Positions 1 through 10,076 of a DNA stretch of 64,000 nucleotides are shown piece by piece. The stretch comes from Leeuwenhoekiella palythoae (GTDB taxonomy: Bacteria; Bacteroidota; Bacteroidia; Flavobacteriales; Flavobacteriaceae), in the NCBI RefSeq assembly GCF_900130045.1, contig NZ_FQXT01000001.1:663014-727013 (forward strand), in the 5' to 3' direction. The position numbers and the translations under genes are program-made. Within the stretch, counting starts at the first letter, position 1, and each line of letters starts with the position of its first letter. The notes below the pieces were generated by a model. It was not told where the DNA came from. It saw nothing but the letters and a program-made list of their open reading frames with translations, and made no database searches.

Positions 1-513
1 ATGACCGAGATGGAGATGGCAGAAATGGGCCAGTATGCGCACGGAAATCAGCCTATTCAGCATATGATTTATTTATACAATTACTCGGGTCAACCCTGGA
101 AATCCCAGCAAAAATCCCGTGAAGTAATGCGCAAACTATATAATTATACAGAAAACGGCTATCCCGGTGATGAAGATCAAGGTCAAACCTCTTCTTGGTA
201 TGTTTTAAGTGCGATGGGATTTTATAGTGTGTGCCCGGGAACTAACGAATATGTTTTAGGAAGTCCGGTTTTTGAGAAAACAACCATTTCTCTTGAAAAT
301 GGAAAAACATTCACCATTAAAGCCGCTGATAATTCACAACAGAATGTTTACATCAATTCAGCTCAACTTAATGAAAGCGCTTTCTCAAAAAACTACTTAA
401 CTTATCAACAACTTTTAGACGGAGGTACTTTTAACCTTCAAATGAGTGCTACACCAAATAAGAAACGTGGCATACAGAATACAGATAAACCTTTTTCACT
501 CACAGAATATTAA
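1..513 (+). CDS. GH92 alpha-mannosidase, C-terminal fragment
   Basis: This is the 3' end of a GH92 exo-alpha-mannosidase cut by the window edge. The ATG at base 1 is an internal Met, since the reading frame opens in the middle of the catalytic domain. Visible motifs are HGNQP, followed by an IYLYNYSG stretch and then GDEDQGQTSSWY, the C-terminal active-site region of the family that carries the paired acidic residues. The fragment is clearly related to the C-terminus of the GH92 at 5445-7736, so the two look like an old duplication. GH92 enzymes are calcium-dependent inverting mannosidases that trim alpha-1,2/1,3/1,4/1,6-linked mannose. Linkage specificity cannot be read from this fragment. 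A Gfo/Idh gene follows 11 bp downstream. Confidence 0.93.
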   Translation: MTEMEMAEMGQYAHGNQPIQHMIYLYNYSGQPWKSQQKSREVMRKLYNYTENGYPGDEDQGQTSSWYVLSAMGFYSVCPGTNEYVLGSPVFEKTTISLENGKTFTIKAADNSQQNVYINSAQLNESAFSKNYLTYQQLLDGGTFNLQMSATPNKKRGIQNTDKPFSLTEY

Positions 514-524
514 AAACTAAAAAC

Positions 525-1973
525 ATGAAACAAAAAAAGAACTCCCATTCTACCGAAAGAAGAGACTTTATTAAAAAGGCTTCTATAGCTTCTTTAGGTA
601 TTTCTATTGTACCCAGACACGTATTAGGAGGTGTAGGGTTTACTGCGCCTAGTGACAAACTCGTTGTTGCCGGTATAGGTGTAGGTGGAAAAGGAGAAAG
701 TGATATTAAAAGTTTTGCCGATTCTGGTTTGGCAGAAATCGCGTTCTTATGCGACGTTGATGACCGTAGAGCTGCTAACTCAAGAGCGCGTTTTCCAAAA
801 GCGAAATACTATAAAGATTATCGCGAAATGCTAGATAAAGAAGGCGATAAGATTGACGCTGTTTCTGTTTCTACACCAGATCATAACCACGCTGTTCAAG
901 CAATGGCTGCTATGGAAATGGGCAAGCACGTTTATGTGCAAAAGCCTCTGACCCACGATATTTATGAAGCGCGCCAGCTTACCGAAGCGGCAGACAAATA
1001 CAAAGTGGTTACGCAAATGGGTAACCAAGGAGCGTCAAACAACGGTACGCGTTTAATGAGCGAGTGGTTTGATGCCGGCTTGATTGGTGAGATTGAAGAA
1101 GTATATTGCTGGACAGACAGACCGGTTTGGCCTCAAGGAATTCCTTGGCCACAAACGCCTGAAGCAGTCCCAAGCGAACTAGATTGGGATCTTTGGTTGG
1201 GTACGGCTCCTTATAAAGATTATGTAGGCGGCTTAGTACCGTTCAACTGGCGTGGCTGGTGGGATTATGGTACAGGCGCATTAGGCGATATGGGATGTCA
1301 CTTGGTTGAAGTTCCTGTGCGTGTGCTTAACCTAAAATATCCTAAGGATGTGCAATGTAGCGTAGGAAGTGTGTATGTAGACGAATTCAAGCGCGGTTAT
1401 TTCCCTGAAAGCTGCCCTCCATCAAGTCACGTTACAATGACCTTCCCTAAAACCGATAAAACAAAAGGAGACATCAAATTACACTGGATGGACGGAGGTA
1501 TTCAGCCGGCTCGCCCAGAAGAATTGGGTCCAAACGAAGTCTTTGGAGACGGCGGAAACGGAGTGCTATTTGTAGGTACTAAAGGTAAAATGATGTGTGG
1601 TACCTATTCTGAAAATCCACAACTATTACCGACTTCAAAAACAGAACGCACTCAAGTTGCCGAAAAATATGAGCGTGTACCCGGCGGTGCAGGCGGTCAT
1701 TACAAGCAATGGGTAGAAGCTGCTCTTGCCGGATACGGCAAAAAAGAAGTGAGTTCGCCGTTTAGCGTTGCAGGACCACTTACAGAGACCTTATTGATTG
1801 CCAATCTCGCTATAAGAGGTTTTGACATTCGCAAGGAACTTGAAAATGGAAACGTAGAATACCCTGGGCGTTATATTGAAATGCTTTGGGACGCAGAAAA
1901 TATGCGTGTAACTAATTTTGAAGAAGCAAATCAATTTGTGAAGCGTAATTACCGTGAAGGGTGGAAATTATAA
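525..1973 (+). CDS. Gfo/Idh/MocA family oxidoreductase, Tat-type signal
   Basis: This is a 482-residue NAD(P)-dependent sugar oxidoreductase of the Gfo/Idh/MocA family. The N-terminus has a twin-arginine-like signal (RRDFIKKASIASLG), so the protein is probably exported to the periplasm with its cofactor bound. A Rossmann segment (VAGIGVGGKG) lies near residue 50. The family's EKP motif appears as VQKP in GKHVYVQKPLTHD, keeping the catalytic Lys but replacing Glu with Gln. It follows a GH92 gene by 11 bp and precedes a strong terminator, so it is the last gene of a mannosidase operon. The substrate is unknown; reduction or oxidation of a released sugar is inferred from context. Many secreted members of this family in Bacteroidota remain uncharacterised. 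Confidence 0.85.
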   Translation: MKQKKNSHSTERRDFIKKASIASLGISIVPRHVLGGVGFTAPSDKLVVAGIGVGGKGESDIKSFADSGLAEIAFLCDVDDRRAANSRARFPKAKYYKDYREMLDKEGDKIDAVSVSTPDHNHAVQAMAAMEMGKHVYVQKPLTHDIYEARQLTEAADKYKVVTQMGNQGASNNGTRLMSEWFDAGLIGEIEEVYCWTDRPVWPQGIPWPQTPEAVPSELDWDLWLGTAPYKDYVGGLVPFNWRGWWDYGTGALGDMGCHLVEVPVRVLNLKYPKDVQCSVGSVYVDEFKRGYFPESCPPSSHVTMTFPKTDKTKGDIKLHWMDGGIQPARPEELGPNEVFGDGGNGVLFVGTKGKMMCGTYSENPQLLPTSKTERTQVAEKYERVPGGAGGHYKQWVEAALAGYGKKEVSSPFSVAGPLTETLLIANLAIRGFDIRKELENGNVEYPGRYIEMLWDAENMRVTNFEEANQFVKRNYREGWKL

Positions 1974-2022
1974 TATATAGAAGCTAATACCCACCGAAGC
2001 AACACAGCTGATTGTGAACAGG

Positions 2023-2079
2023 AAATCTACTTTCTGGACCTTCGTTTCCTTTACAAGGTTTTTGAAAGTAGATTTTTTT
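2023..2079 (+). terminator. Rho-independent terminator after the Gfo/Idh gene
   Basis: A 12-bp perfect stem (AAATCTACTTTC at 2023-2034 with GAAAGTAGATTT at 2064-2075) is followed by further Ts. It ends the operon that contains the partial GH92 and the Gfo/Idh gene. The loop is long (29 nt) and contains a smaller ACCTT/AAGGT pairing. Confidence 0.8.
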
Positions 2080-2178
2080 ATCTCAAAAAGAAATACGTAG
2101 TAAACTATCATTTGGCAAATCTCATACTCTTCAATCTTGAGCACCCGCCAATAAAATTTTAAAAATTCTCAGCACTAC

Positions 2179-2190
2179 TAAAACGTTTTA
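2179..2190. promoter_or_regulatory. TAAAACGTTTTA operator candidate upstream of the GH43-like gene
   Basis: This is a perfect 12-bp palindrome in the flanking context AC-TAAAACGTTTTA-CTATTG, 39 bp upstream of the chosen GH43 start. The bases TACTATTG overlapping its right end resemble the Bacteroidota -7 box TAnnTTTG with one mismatch. It belongs to a set of six identical palindromes found only upstream of carbohydrate genes in this window. Confidence 0.7.
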
Positions 2191-2229
2191 CTATTGTATG
2201 TATTATATTTAGAACCTCAATTTAGAATT

Positions 2230-3204
2230 ATGAAAAAACTTTTAACGCTTTTACTTCTTTCGGCACTTTTCACCAGCTGTGCTCAAAAAAAAGAAGTTGC
2301 TAACAACAACCCTGTTTTTCCGGGATGGTATGCAGATCCTGAAGGGATCATTTTTGATGATATCTATTATATCTACCCTACTTATTCTGCTCCGTATGAA
2401 GAACAAGTATTTTTAGATGTATTCTCTTCGCCCAATCTCACCGAATGGACAAAGCACGAACGCATTTTAGATACTTCGGCAGTAAAATGGGCTAAGCGTG
2501 CAATGTGGGCGCCTTCCATCATCAAAAAAGACGATAAATATTATTTGTTCTTTGGTGCAAACGATATTCAAAGTGATGATGAATTAGGTGGAATTGGAGT
2601 CGCTGTAAGTGACTCTCCTGAAGGTCCGTTTAAAGATCATTTAGGCAAACCTTTAATTGATAAGTTTCACAATGGTGCACAGCCTATAGATCAATTTGTG
2701 TTTAAAGATAAAGATGGCTCGTACTACTTGTATTATGGAGGTTGGAGACATTGTAACGTCGCTAAATTGAATGATGATTTCACCGGTTTCATTCCTTTTG
2801 AAGATGGTACGATCTTTAAAGAAATCACACCAGAAAGTTATGTTGAAGGTCCGTTTATGTTTATCAAAGACGGTAAGTACTATTTTATGTGGTCTGAAGG
2901 TGGCTGGACCGGTCCTGATTACAGTGTCGCTTATGCCATTTCTGATTCTCCTTTCGGCCCTTTTAAAAGAGAAGATAAGATCTTACAGCAAGACCCGGAG
3001 ATCGCTACCGGTGCCGGGCATCATAGTGTGATTCACCCTCAAGATTCTGACGATTACTATATGGTCTATCACCGCAGACCTTTAGATGAGACCGATCAGA
3101 ACTCTAGAGAAACCTGTATTGACAGAATGTATTTTGACGAAAACGGTCGTATTAAAACCGTTAAGATCACCAATGAAGGCGTCCAGGCTCACCCCCTAGA
3201 CTAA
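2230..3204 (+). CDS. GH43-like glycoside hydrolase, lipoprotein
   Basis: This is a five-bladed beta-propeller glycosidase-like protein of about 325 residues. I start it at the ATG at 2230 because that gives a clean lipoprotein signal (MKKLLTLLLLSALFTSC); the upstream in-frame start adds a non-signal leader. The catalytic signature of GH43-like enzymes is visible: FPGWYADPEG near residue 30 (Asp base), QPIDQFVF (second Asp) and YVEGPFMF (Glu acid). GH43 enzymes typically remove arabinofuranose, xylose or galactose. It is the first gene of a five-gene unit with a GH127-like enzyme, two GH92 and an SGNH hydrolase, directly downstream of a TAAAACGTTTTA site. The exact sugar is not predictable from what I can see. 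Confidence 0.82.
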   Translation: MKKLLTLLLLSALFTSCAQKKEVANNNPVFPGWYADPEGIIFDDIYYIYPTYSAPYEEQVFLDVFSSPNLTEWTKHERILDTSAVKWAKRAMWAPSIIKKDDKYYLFFGANDIQSDDELGGIGVAVSDSPEGPFKDHLGKPLIDKFHNGAQPIDQFVFKDKDGSYYLYYGGWRHCNVAKLNDDFTGFIPFEDGTIFKEITPESYVEGPFMFIKDGKYYFMWSEGGWTGPDYSVAYAISDSPFGPFKREDKILQQDPEIATGAGHHSVIHPQDSDDYYMVYHRRPLDETDQNSRETCIDRMYFDENGRIKTVKITNEGVQAHPLD

Positions 3205-3231
3205 CCGGACACACCACCAGAAATAACTAAA

Positions 3232-5403
3232 ATGAAAAAATATAATCTAATGAGTTTCTTTGCAGGTTGCCTATTGCTGCTTTCCTGTGATGATTCTCAA
3301 AATAAAAATATAGACATAACTACTGTAGATAAGCCTTCGGTAGCTACAACAAATATAAATTATGTAAGCAATCGCGCTCCGCTTTCTCCAAGTGCGCTGA
3401 TCAAACTTCCGCTAGGCGCAATCAAACCGGGAAGCTGGCTAAAAGAAAGTCTGCAACGTCAAGCCGATGGCCTTATGGGCAATCTTGGCGAGATCAGCGC
3501 GTGGTTACAAAAAGACGACAATGCTTGGTTATCTGATGATGGCACCGGTGCCTGGGGCTGGGAAGAAGTCCCTTACTGGTTAAAAGGCTATGCGAATACC
3601 GGCTATATTTTGCAAGATTCTTCGATGATCAAAGAATCGCAAATTTGGTTTGAAGCTGCGCTGAAAAGTCAGCGTGAAGATGGCAACTTTGGTCCTAAAA
3701 TGTTTTCAGATCGCGATGGCTCTCAAGACTTTTGGTCCAATATGATTATGCTGTATTGCCTGCAGTCGTATTACGAGGCAACTCAGGATGAGCGCGTGAT
3801 CGATTTGATGACCAAGTACTTTGAGTATCAAAACAGTGTGCCTGATGATAAAATGCTTTCAGGTGTGCACTACTGGCAAACCTTGCGTGGTGGTGATAAC
3901 CTTTATAGCGTGATCTGGTTGTACAACCGTACCGGAGATAAATTCCTTTTAGATTTAGCCGAAAAACTACACCGCACGAATGCCGATTGGTCGAAGCGCG
4001 ACAATACTTTAGCCGAAATTCACAACCATAAAGAAACACGGGAGGGAATGGAGTTCCCAGACTGGTTTAGCAAATTGGTTGACTGGCATAATGTAAATAT
4101 TGCACAAGGTTTTAGAGAACCGGCGCAATATTATCAGCTAAGCAAAAAGGAAGAGGATCTGCAAGCCACCTATGACGACTTTAAGATCATAAGAGATTAT
4201 TTTGGTCAGGTGCCGGGTGGAATGTTTGGTGCCGATGAAAATGCGCGTCCCGGCTATAGCGATCCTCGTCAAGGAGTTGAAACCTGCGGAATGGTAGAAC
4301 AAATGAACAGTGATGAGCATTTGCTGCGCATTACTGGTGATATTTTTTGGGCAGACCACGCTGAAGAAGTAGCCTTTAACACCTACCCTGCTGCGTTAAT
4401 GCCAGATTTTAGATCACTGCGCTACATCACAAGCCCCAATATGGTATTGAACGACGATGCAAACCACAGTCCGGGGATTGCGAATTCGGGTCCGTTTTTA
4501 ATGATGAACCCATTTAGTTCAAGATGCTGTCAGCATAACCACGGGCAAGGCTGGGCCTATTTTACCGAAAATCTTTTTATGGCTACGCCAGATAACGGTC
4601 TTGCAGCTGTTCTTTACGCTGCAGGTTCGGTTACGGCAAAAGTGAGTGATGGCAAAGAAGTGACGGTAACTAATGACTCAAACTACCCATTTACAGAAAG
4701 TTTAGACTTTACCGTAAACACTTCAGAAGCTGTTGAATTCCCATTATATTTTAGAATTCCGGCGTGGGCCAAGAATGCTTCGGTAGCATTGAATGGTGAA
4801 GCACTTGATGCAAATCCTTCAGCAAATACCTATTTACGTATTGAGCGGGAATGGAACGACGGTGACACCATTACTTTAATCCTTCCGAAGGAATTAGGTT
4901 TACGAACCTGGGAAGCCAATAACAACAGTGTAAGTCTTGATTACGGTCCGCTGACTTTTTCGCTTAAAATAAAAGAAGAATATCCAACGAAGAACAGTTC
5001 GCAAACCGCAGTTTGGGATTCAAAATGGCAAAAAGATGCCGATGTAGAAAAATGGCCTTCTTTTGAGATTCATCCAGCCTCACCGTGGAATTATGGCTTA
5101 ATTTTAGACAAAGATCATCTTAAAGATTCGTTCACCATTGAAACTAAGTCGTGGCCAGAAGACGATTATCCATTTACGGTTGATGCTGCTCCTATTGTGA
5201 TCAAAGCAAAAGGAAAACGCATCCCGCAATGGACGATTGATCAATATGGTCTTGCAGGCGAACTGCAGCCAAGTCCTGTAAAATCTACAGAACCGGCTGA
5301 AGATATTGAATTAATTCCTATGGGCGCAGCGCGTTTACGCATCAGTGCATTTCCGGTGATCGGAGAAGGCAACGCCGCAACCACTTGGGAACCTACTAAA
5401 TAA
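3232..5403 (+). CDS. GH127-like (DUF1680) glycosidase, lipoprotein
   Basis: This 723-residue protein has a lipoprotein signal (FFAGCLLLLSC). It belongs to the DUF1680 group that includes GH127/GH146 beta-L-arabinofuranosidases. The zinc and nucleophile set of the GH127 enzyme HypBA1 (Glu, Cys, Cys, Cys) is recognisable here as E350 and C352 in VETCGM and C432-C433 in SRCCQH, with nearly the same spacing. The enzyme is therefore expected to use a zinc-activated cysteine nucleophile. It lies 27 bp after the GH43-like gene and 41 bp before a GH92. Beside mannosidases it could remove an arabinofuranose-like or other unusual cap. Family membership is well supported; the substrate is not. Confidence 0.8.
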   Translation: MKKYNLMSFFAGCLLLLSCDDSQNKNIDITTVDKPSVATTNINYVSNRAPLSPSALIKLPLGAIKPGSWLKESLQRQADGLMGNLGEISAWLQKDDNAWLSDDGTGAWGWEEVPYWLKGYANTGYILQDSSMIKESQIWFEAALKSQREDGNFGPKMFSDRDGSQDFWSNMIMLYCLQSYYEATQDERVIDLMTKYFEYQNSVPDDKMLSGVHYWQTLRGGDNLYSVIWLYNRTGDKFLLDLAEKLHRTNADWSKRDNTLAEIHNHKETREGMEFPDWFSKLVDWHNVNIAQGFREPAQYYQLSKKEEDLQATYDDFKIIRDYFGQVPGGMFGADENARPGYSDPRQGVETCGMVEQMNSDEHLLRITGDIFWADHAEEVAFNTYPAALMPDFRSLRYITSPNMVLNDDANHSPGIANSGPFLMMNPFSSRCCQHNHGQGWAYFTENLFMATPDNGLAAVLYAAGSVTAKVSDGKEVTVTNDSNYPFTESLDFTVNTSEAVEFPLYFRIPAWAKNASVALNGEALDANPSANTYLRIEREWNDGDTITLILPKELGLRTWEANNNSVSLDYGPLTFSLKIKEEYPTKNSSQTAVWDSKWQKDADVEKWPSFEIHPASPWNYGLILDKDHLKDSFTIETKSWPEDDYPFTVDAAPIVIKAKGKRIPQWTIDQYGLAGELQPSPVKSTEPAEDIELIPMGAARLRISAFPVIGEGNAATTWEPTK

Positions 5404-5444
5404 ATCAAACACTCTAAACAGACACTAATCGCAAATTGAAGCTT

Positions 5445-7736
5445 ATGAAAAAACTACTTTTAGGTTTGTGTACCACATTGCTAATCACTGCCACGCAAGC
5501 ACAAGAAACGCTGGTAGAAGAGGTACCAAACCCTGTAGACTATGTTAACCCGCTTATGGGAACCGACTCAAGCCCGGGTTTATCAAACGGAAATACCTAT
5601 CCTGCCGTGGCTGTGCCGTGGGGAATGAATTTCTGGACGCCGCAAACCGGACCTATGGGACACGGTTGGGCTTACACGTACAATGCAGATAAAATACGTG
5701 GATTTAAGCAAACCCACCAGCCATCGCCTTGGATGAATGATTACGGACAATTTTCATTAATGCCGGTAACCGGTGGTATGAAATTCAATCAGGATGATCG
5801 CGCGAGCTGGTTTTCGCATAAAGCGGAAGAATCTACGCCGTACTATTACAAAGTGTATTTAGCAGATCACGATGTAACGGTCGAGCTTACACCTACAGAA
5901 CGCGCTGCACAATTTAAAATGACTTTTCCTAAAGCAGATAGCTCTTATGTAGTGATCGACCCTTTTGATAAAGGATCTTATGTAAAAGTGATCCCGGAAG
6001 AAAACAAGATCATTGGTTATACCACAAAATATGCGCGTGGAAAATTGACCAATTTCAAGAACTATTTTGTCATCAAGTTTGATACACCATTTAGTGATGT
6101 AAATACTTGGCAAAATGATACGCTGGCAAAAGGTCAAGCTGAAATGACAGCAGATCACGCCGGAGCGATCGTTGGTTTTAAAACGGAAAAAGAAACTGTA
6201 GTGAATGCAAAAGTTGCTTCGTCATTCATCAGTTTTGAACAAGCCGAATTGAATTTGGAGCGCGAAATTGGCAAACAAGATTTTGAAACTACCAAACAAA
6301 ACGCACGAGCACTTTGGAATGAAAAACTAGGCCGCATTGATGTTGGTGGCGGGACTATTGATCAGGTGCGAACGTTTTATTCTTGCTTATATAGAACGTT
6401 ATTTTTCCCAAACAAAATGTATGAGATCAATGCTAAAGATGAGATCGTACACTGGAGCCCGTATAACGGTGAAATCTTACCGGGATATATGTTTGCCGGT
6501 ACCGGTTTCTGGGACACGTTTAGAGCGCTTTACCCGTTCTTAAACCTGGCTTACCCATCGATCAACAAAGAGATGCAAGCAGGTCTTGCCAATGATTTTA
6601 AAGAAGGTGGCTGGTTACCAGAATGGTCTAGCCCTGGTTATGCCAATATTATGGTAGGTAACAACTCGGCTTCTGTAGTTGCAGATGCATACATTAAAGG
6701 CTTGAGAGGTTATGATACTGAAACCCTTTGGGAAGCGCTAGTAAATGGTGCGAACAACGAAGGACCTATGACTGCTGTAGGTCGTGCCGGTGCACCATAC
6801 TATAACGAACTGGGCTACGTTCCATATGATGTTGGTGTAAATGAAAGCGCCGCAAGAACACTAGAATATGCTTATGATGATTTTGCGATCTATCAATTCG
6901 GAAAAGCGATCGGAAAGCCTAAAAAAGAGATCGAGATCTATAAAGAGCGTAGTATGAACTACAAGAATCTTTTTGATCCTAGCTATGGCCTAATGCGTGG
7001 TAAAAACGAAGACGGAAGCTGGCAAGAAGATTTTAACCCGTTCAAGTGGGGTAACCCCTTCACTGAAGGAAACAGCTGGCATTACAGCTGGTCTGTATTT
7101 CACGATGTACAAGGACTTATCGACTTAATTGGTGGAGAAGAAAAGTTTATTAAGAAATTAGATTCTGTATTTTCTATGCCTCCTATTTTTGACGAAAGCG
7201 TTTATGGTGGTGTGATTCACGAGATTCGTGAGATGCAAATCGCAGATATGGGACAGTATGCGCACGGTAATCAGCCTATTCAACACATGATATATTTATA
7301 CAACTACGCTGGTGCTCCGTGGAAAACACAATACTGGGCGCGTGAAACGATGGACAGAATGTATATGGCAACTCCGGATGGTTATTGCGGTGACGAAGAC
7401 AACGGGCAAACATCTGCTTGGTATGTGTTCTCTGCAATGGGCTTCTATCCTGTTGCTCCTGCTACAGACCAGTACGTTCTTGGTGCTCCTTTATTTAAAA
7501 ACATGACGATCAATTTAGAGAATGGAAAAGAGATCGTGATCAAAGCTCCAGAAAATAGCGATGAAAACCGTTATATTGAATCGATGAAAGTTGATGGTAA
7601 AACCTACAACAAAAACTGGTTAAGCCACGAAGAGTTGATGAAAGGAGCCACCATAGATTATGAAATGAGCGATACTCCTAATAAATCCCGAGGAACCAAA
7701 GAATCGGCGTACCCGTATTCACTTTCTAACGAATAA
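5445..7736 (+). CDS. GH92 alpha-mannosidase
   Basis: This secreted GH92 enzyme has about 763 residues. I use the ATG at 5445, which begins the signal peptide MKKLLLGLCTTLLITATQAQ, rather than the TTG three codons upstream. The N-terminal domain has YVNPLMGTDSS and NGNTYPAVAVPWGM. The catalytic domain has EGNSWHYSW with the general acid at E541, HGNQP, and GDEDNGQTSAWY with the acidic pair. It is intact and of normal family length. The HGNQP form, rather than the HGNEP of the next gene, suggests a different +1 subsite and so a different linkage; this is inference. It is the third gene of the unit starting at 2230. Confidence 0.95.
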   Translation: MKKLLLGLCTTLLITATQAQETLVEEVPNPVDYVNPLMGTDSSPGLSNGNTYPAVAVPWGMNFWTPQTGPMGHGWAYTYNADKIRGFKQTHQPSPWMNDYGQFSLMPVTGGMKFNQDDRASWFSHKAEESTPYYYKVYLADHDVTVELTPTERAAQFKMTFPKADSSYVVIDPFDKGSYVKVIPEENKIIGYTTKYARGKLTNFKNYFVIKFDTPFSDVNTWQNDTLAKGQAEMTADHAGAIVGFKTEKETVVNAKVASSFISFEQAELNLEREIGKQDFETTKQNARALWNEKLGRIDVGGGTIDQVRTFYSCLYRTLFFPNKMYEINAKDEIVHWSPYNGEILPGYMFAGTGFWDTFRALYPFLNLAYPSINKEMQAGLANDFKEGGWLPEWSSPGYANIMVGNNSASVVADAYIKGLRGYDTETLWEALVNGANNEGPMTAVGRAGAPYYNELGYVPYDVGVNESAARTLEYAYDDFAIYQFGKAIGKPKKEIEIYKERSMNYKNLFDPSYGLMRGKNEDGSWQEDFNPFKWGNPFTEGNSWHYSWSVFHDVQGLIDLIGGEEKFIKKLDSVFSMPPIFDESVYGGVIHEIREMQIADMGQYAHGNQPIQHMIYLYNYAGAPWKTQYWARETMDRMYMATPDGYCGDEDNGQTSAWYVFSAMGFYPVAPATDQYVLGAPLFKNMTINLENGKEIVIKAPENSDENRYIESMKVDGKTYNKNWLSHEELMKGATIDYEMSDTPNKSRGTKESAYPYSLSNE

Positions 7737-7756
7737 ATCCAGAGACCTTTAAATAC

Positions 7757-10072
7757 ATGACACGAATTACATTCAAGGGTTTATGCACCGCCGCAAGTTT
7801 ACTTGCGGCTGGTGTTTTTAACACCCAAGCACAAGAAGACCTTGCCAAATATGTAGACCCGATGATCGGGACTGCAAAAATGGGACACACCTATCCCGGT
7901 GCTACTGTACCTTTTGGCAGCGTTCAGTTAAGCCCGGATACTGATACGATTCCATATGCGGTTAATGGGCGCTACAACCCTGACGTTTATAAATACTGCG
8001 CCGGTTATCAATATGAAGATTCAACTATTGTTGGATTCAGCCACACACATTTTAGCGGAACCGGTCACTCTGATTTGGGTGATTTTCTAGTAATGCCAAC
8101 GGTAGGAAAACTACAACTCAATCCGGGAACAGAGACTAATCCGGACAGCGGTTACCGCTCTCGTTTTTCTCACGATGAAGAAACCGCTGAAGCAGGCTAC
8201 TATGCCGTTAATCTAAAAGATTACGGGATCAAAGCCGAAATGACAGCCACCACCCGTGTGGGTATGCATCAGTATACGTTTCCAAAAAGTGAGCAAGCGC
8301 ACATTATTCTTGATCTAAAATCAGGAATCTACAATTATGATGAGAAAAATGTGTGGACAATTGTTCGCGTAGAAAACGATTCGACCATTACCGGTTATCG
8401 TCAAACCAGCGGTTGGGCGCGTACGCGTAAGGTTTATTTTGCAATGACGTTCAGCAAAGCCTTTAAGAGTTATGGTCAGGAAAAACAAAAGGGACAAGTT
8501 TATCGCGGATTCTGGGGCCGTTTTGATCAGGAGCATAATTTCCCACAAATGGCAGGAAACGACCTGAGACTGTATTTCGATTTTGATACGGAAGAAAATG
8601 AAGCGATTCAGGTTAAAATGGCATTATCGCCTGTAAGTACCGAAGGTGCACTCAACAATATGGAAGCAGAAGTTCCGGGTTGGGATTTTAACACTGTAAA
8701 GCAACAAGCCCGTAACACTTGGAATAAAGAATTGCAAAAATTTACAGTAGAGACTTTAGAAGAATCTGATAAAGTAAATCTGTACACCGCAATGTATCAC
8801 GCCTTTTTAGGCCCAACCGTTTATATGGACGTAGACGGAAAATATATGGGACTTGATCGCAATGTGCACGAGGCCGATGGCTTTACCAATTATACCAGCT
8901 TTTCGCTTTGGGATACGTATCGTGCGTTGCATCCCTTATTCAATGTATTGCAGCCACAACGCAATCAAGATATGGTGCAATCTATGATGGTTCACCAAGA
9001 ACAAAGTGTACATCATATGCTTCCTATCTGGTCGCATTATGCTAATGAAAACTGGTGTATGATCGGTTATCATTCAGCTTCAGTAATTGCAGATGCTATT
9101 GTAAAAGGCAATGCAGATTTTGATCAGAATGCTGCTTTAGACGCTTGTGTAGAGACGGCGCGCGTTCGTTATTTTGACGGTATTGGCGACTATATTGATA
9201 TGGGTTATGTTCCTGAAGATAAAAGTGGCGCTTCGGTATCAAAAACTTTAGAATATGCTTACGATGACTGGGCGATCGCGCAAGCCGCTAAGAAATTAGA
9301 CCGTGACGAAATCTATAAAGAATTTATCGAGCGTTCTACCTATTGGAAAAACGTGTATGATAAATCTATCGGATTTATGCGTCCTAAATTGAGCGACGGA
9401 AGCTTTAAAAAAGAGTTTGACGCCTTGAACACGCACGGTCAAGGATTTATTGAAGGAAACAGCTGGAACTACAGTTTATACGTTCCTCAGGATCCTGCAG
9501 GAATGATCGATCTTATGGGCGGAAAAGAGAAATTCAGCACGCATTTAGATTCTTTATTTACAATGGAATTGCCTGATAAGTATTTTGAAAACACCGAAGA
9601 TATTTCGCGTGAGGGAATCATTGGGAACTATGTACACGGTAACGAACCTTCGCATCACGTGGCTTATTTATACAACTGGACCGATGATGCCTACAAAGCG
9701 CAGGACAAGATCAGAATGATCTTAAAGCAAAAGTATATGACCGGTTCTGATGGGTTGAGTGGTAATGACGACTTTGGTCAAATGAGTGCCTGGTATTTAT
9801 TCAGCAGTTTAGGATTTTATCCTGTAGCTCCGGGATCGGTAGATTATGCTTTAGGAAGCCCTGCGGTTAAAGAAGCAACACTTAACTTAGATAACGGAAA
9901 CACCTTCAAGGTTGAAGCTAAAAACCAGTCTGAGAAGAATGTATACGTGCGCAAGGTAGAGCTGAATGGCAAAGAACTTACCGAACCATTCATCACGCAC
10001 GATCAGGTTATGAACGGTGGAACGCTTACTTTTTATATGAGCAGAAAACCTAATAAAAATCTTTATAACTAA
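7757..10072 (+). CDS. GH92 alpha-mannosidase
   Basis: This is a 771-residue secreted GH92 with signal peptide ending near TQAQ. Recognisable segments are YVDPMIGTAKMGHTYPGATV at the N-terminus, FSHTHFSGTGHSDLGDF, EGNSWNYSLYVPQD with the predicted general acid at E566, HGNEPSHHVAYLYN, and GNDDFGQMSAWYLFSSLGFYPV near the C-terminus. HGNEP plus GNDDFGQMSAW is the classical form seen in characterised alpha-1,2-mannosidases, so that specificity is a reasonable guess. It lies 20 bp after the previous GH92 and 4 bp before an SGNH hydrolase, so the three are co-transcribed. The two adjacent GH92 proteins differ strongly in sequence and probably act on different linkages. Confidence 0.95.
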   Translation: MTRITFKGLCTAASLLAAGVFNTQAQEDLAKYVDPMIGTAKMGHTYPGATVPFGSVQLSPDTDTIPYAVNGRYNPDVYKYCAGYQYEDSTIVGFSHTHFSGTGHSDLGDFLVMPTVGKLQLNPGTETNPDSGYRSRFSHDEETAEAGYYAVNLKDYGIKAEMTATTRVGMHQYTFPKSEQAHIILDLKSGIYNYDEKNVWTIVRVENDSTITGYRQTSGWARTRKVYFAMTFSKAFKSYGQEKQKGQVYRGFWGRFDQEHNFPQMAGNDLRLYFDFDTEENEAIQVKMALSPVSTEGALNNMEAEVPGWDFNTVKQQARNTWNKELQKFTVETLEESDKVNLYTAMYHAFLGPTVYMDVDGKYMGLDRNVHEADGFTNYTSFSLWDTYRALHPLFNVLQPQRNQDMVQSMMVHQEQSVHHMLPIWSHYANENWCMIGYHSASVIADAIVKGNADFDQNAALDACVETARVRYFDGIGDYIDMGYVPEDKSGASVSKTLEYAYDDWAIAQAAKKLDRDEIYKEFIERSTYWKNVYDKSIGFMRPKLSDGSFKKEFDALNTHGQGFIEGNSWNYSLYVPQDPAGMIDLMGGKEKFSTHLDSLFTMELPDKYFENTEDISREGIIGNYVHGNEPSHHVAYLYNWTDDAYKAQDKIRMILKQKYMTGSDGLSGNDDFGQMSAWYLFSSLGFYPVAPGSVDYALGSPAVKEATLNLDNGNTFKVEAKNQSEKNVYVRKVELNGKELTEPFITHDQVMNGGTLTFYMSRKPNKNLYN

Positions 10073-10076
10073 GTTT

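Noticed and set aside
1-3. ATG at base 1 as a real start of a 170-residue protein
   Set aside because: The translated sequence is the middle-to-end of a GH92 catalytic domain, so the Met is internal and the gene is cut by the window edge.
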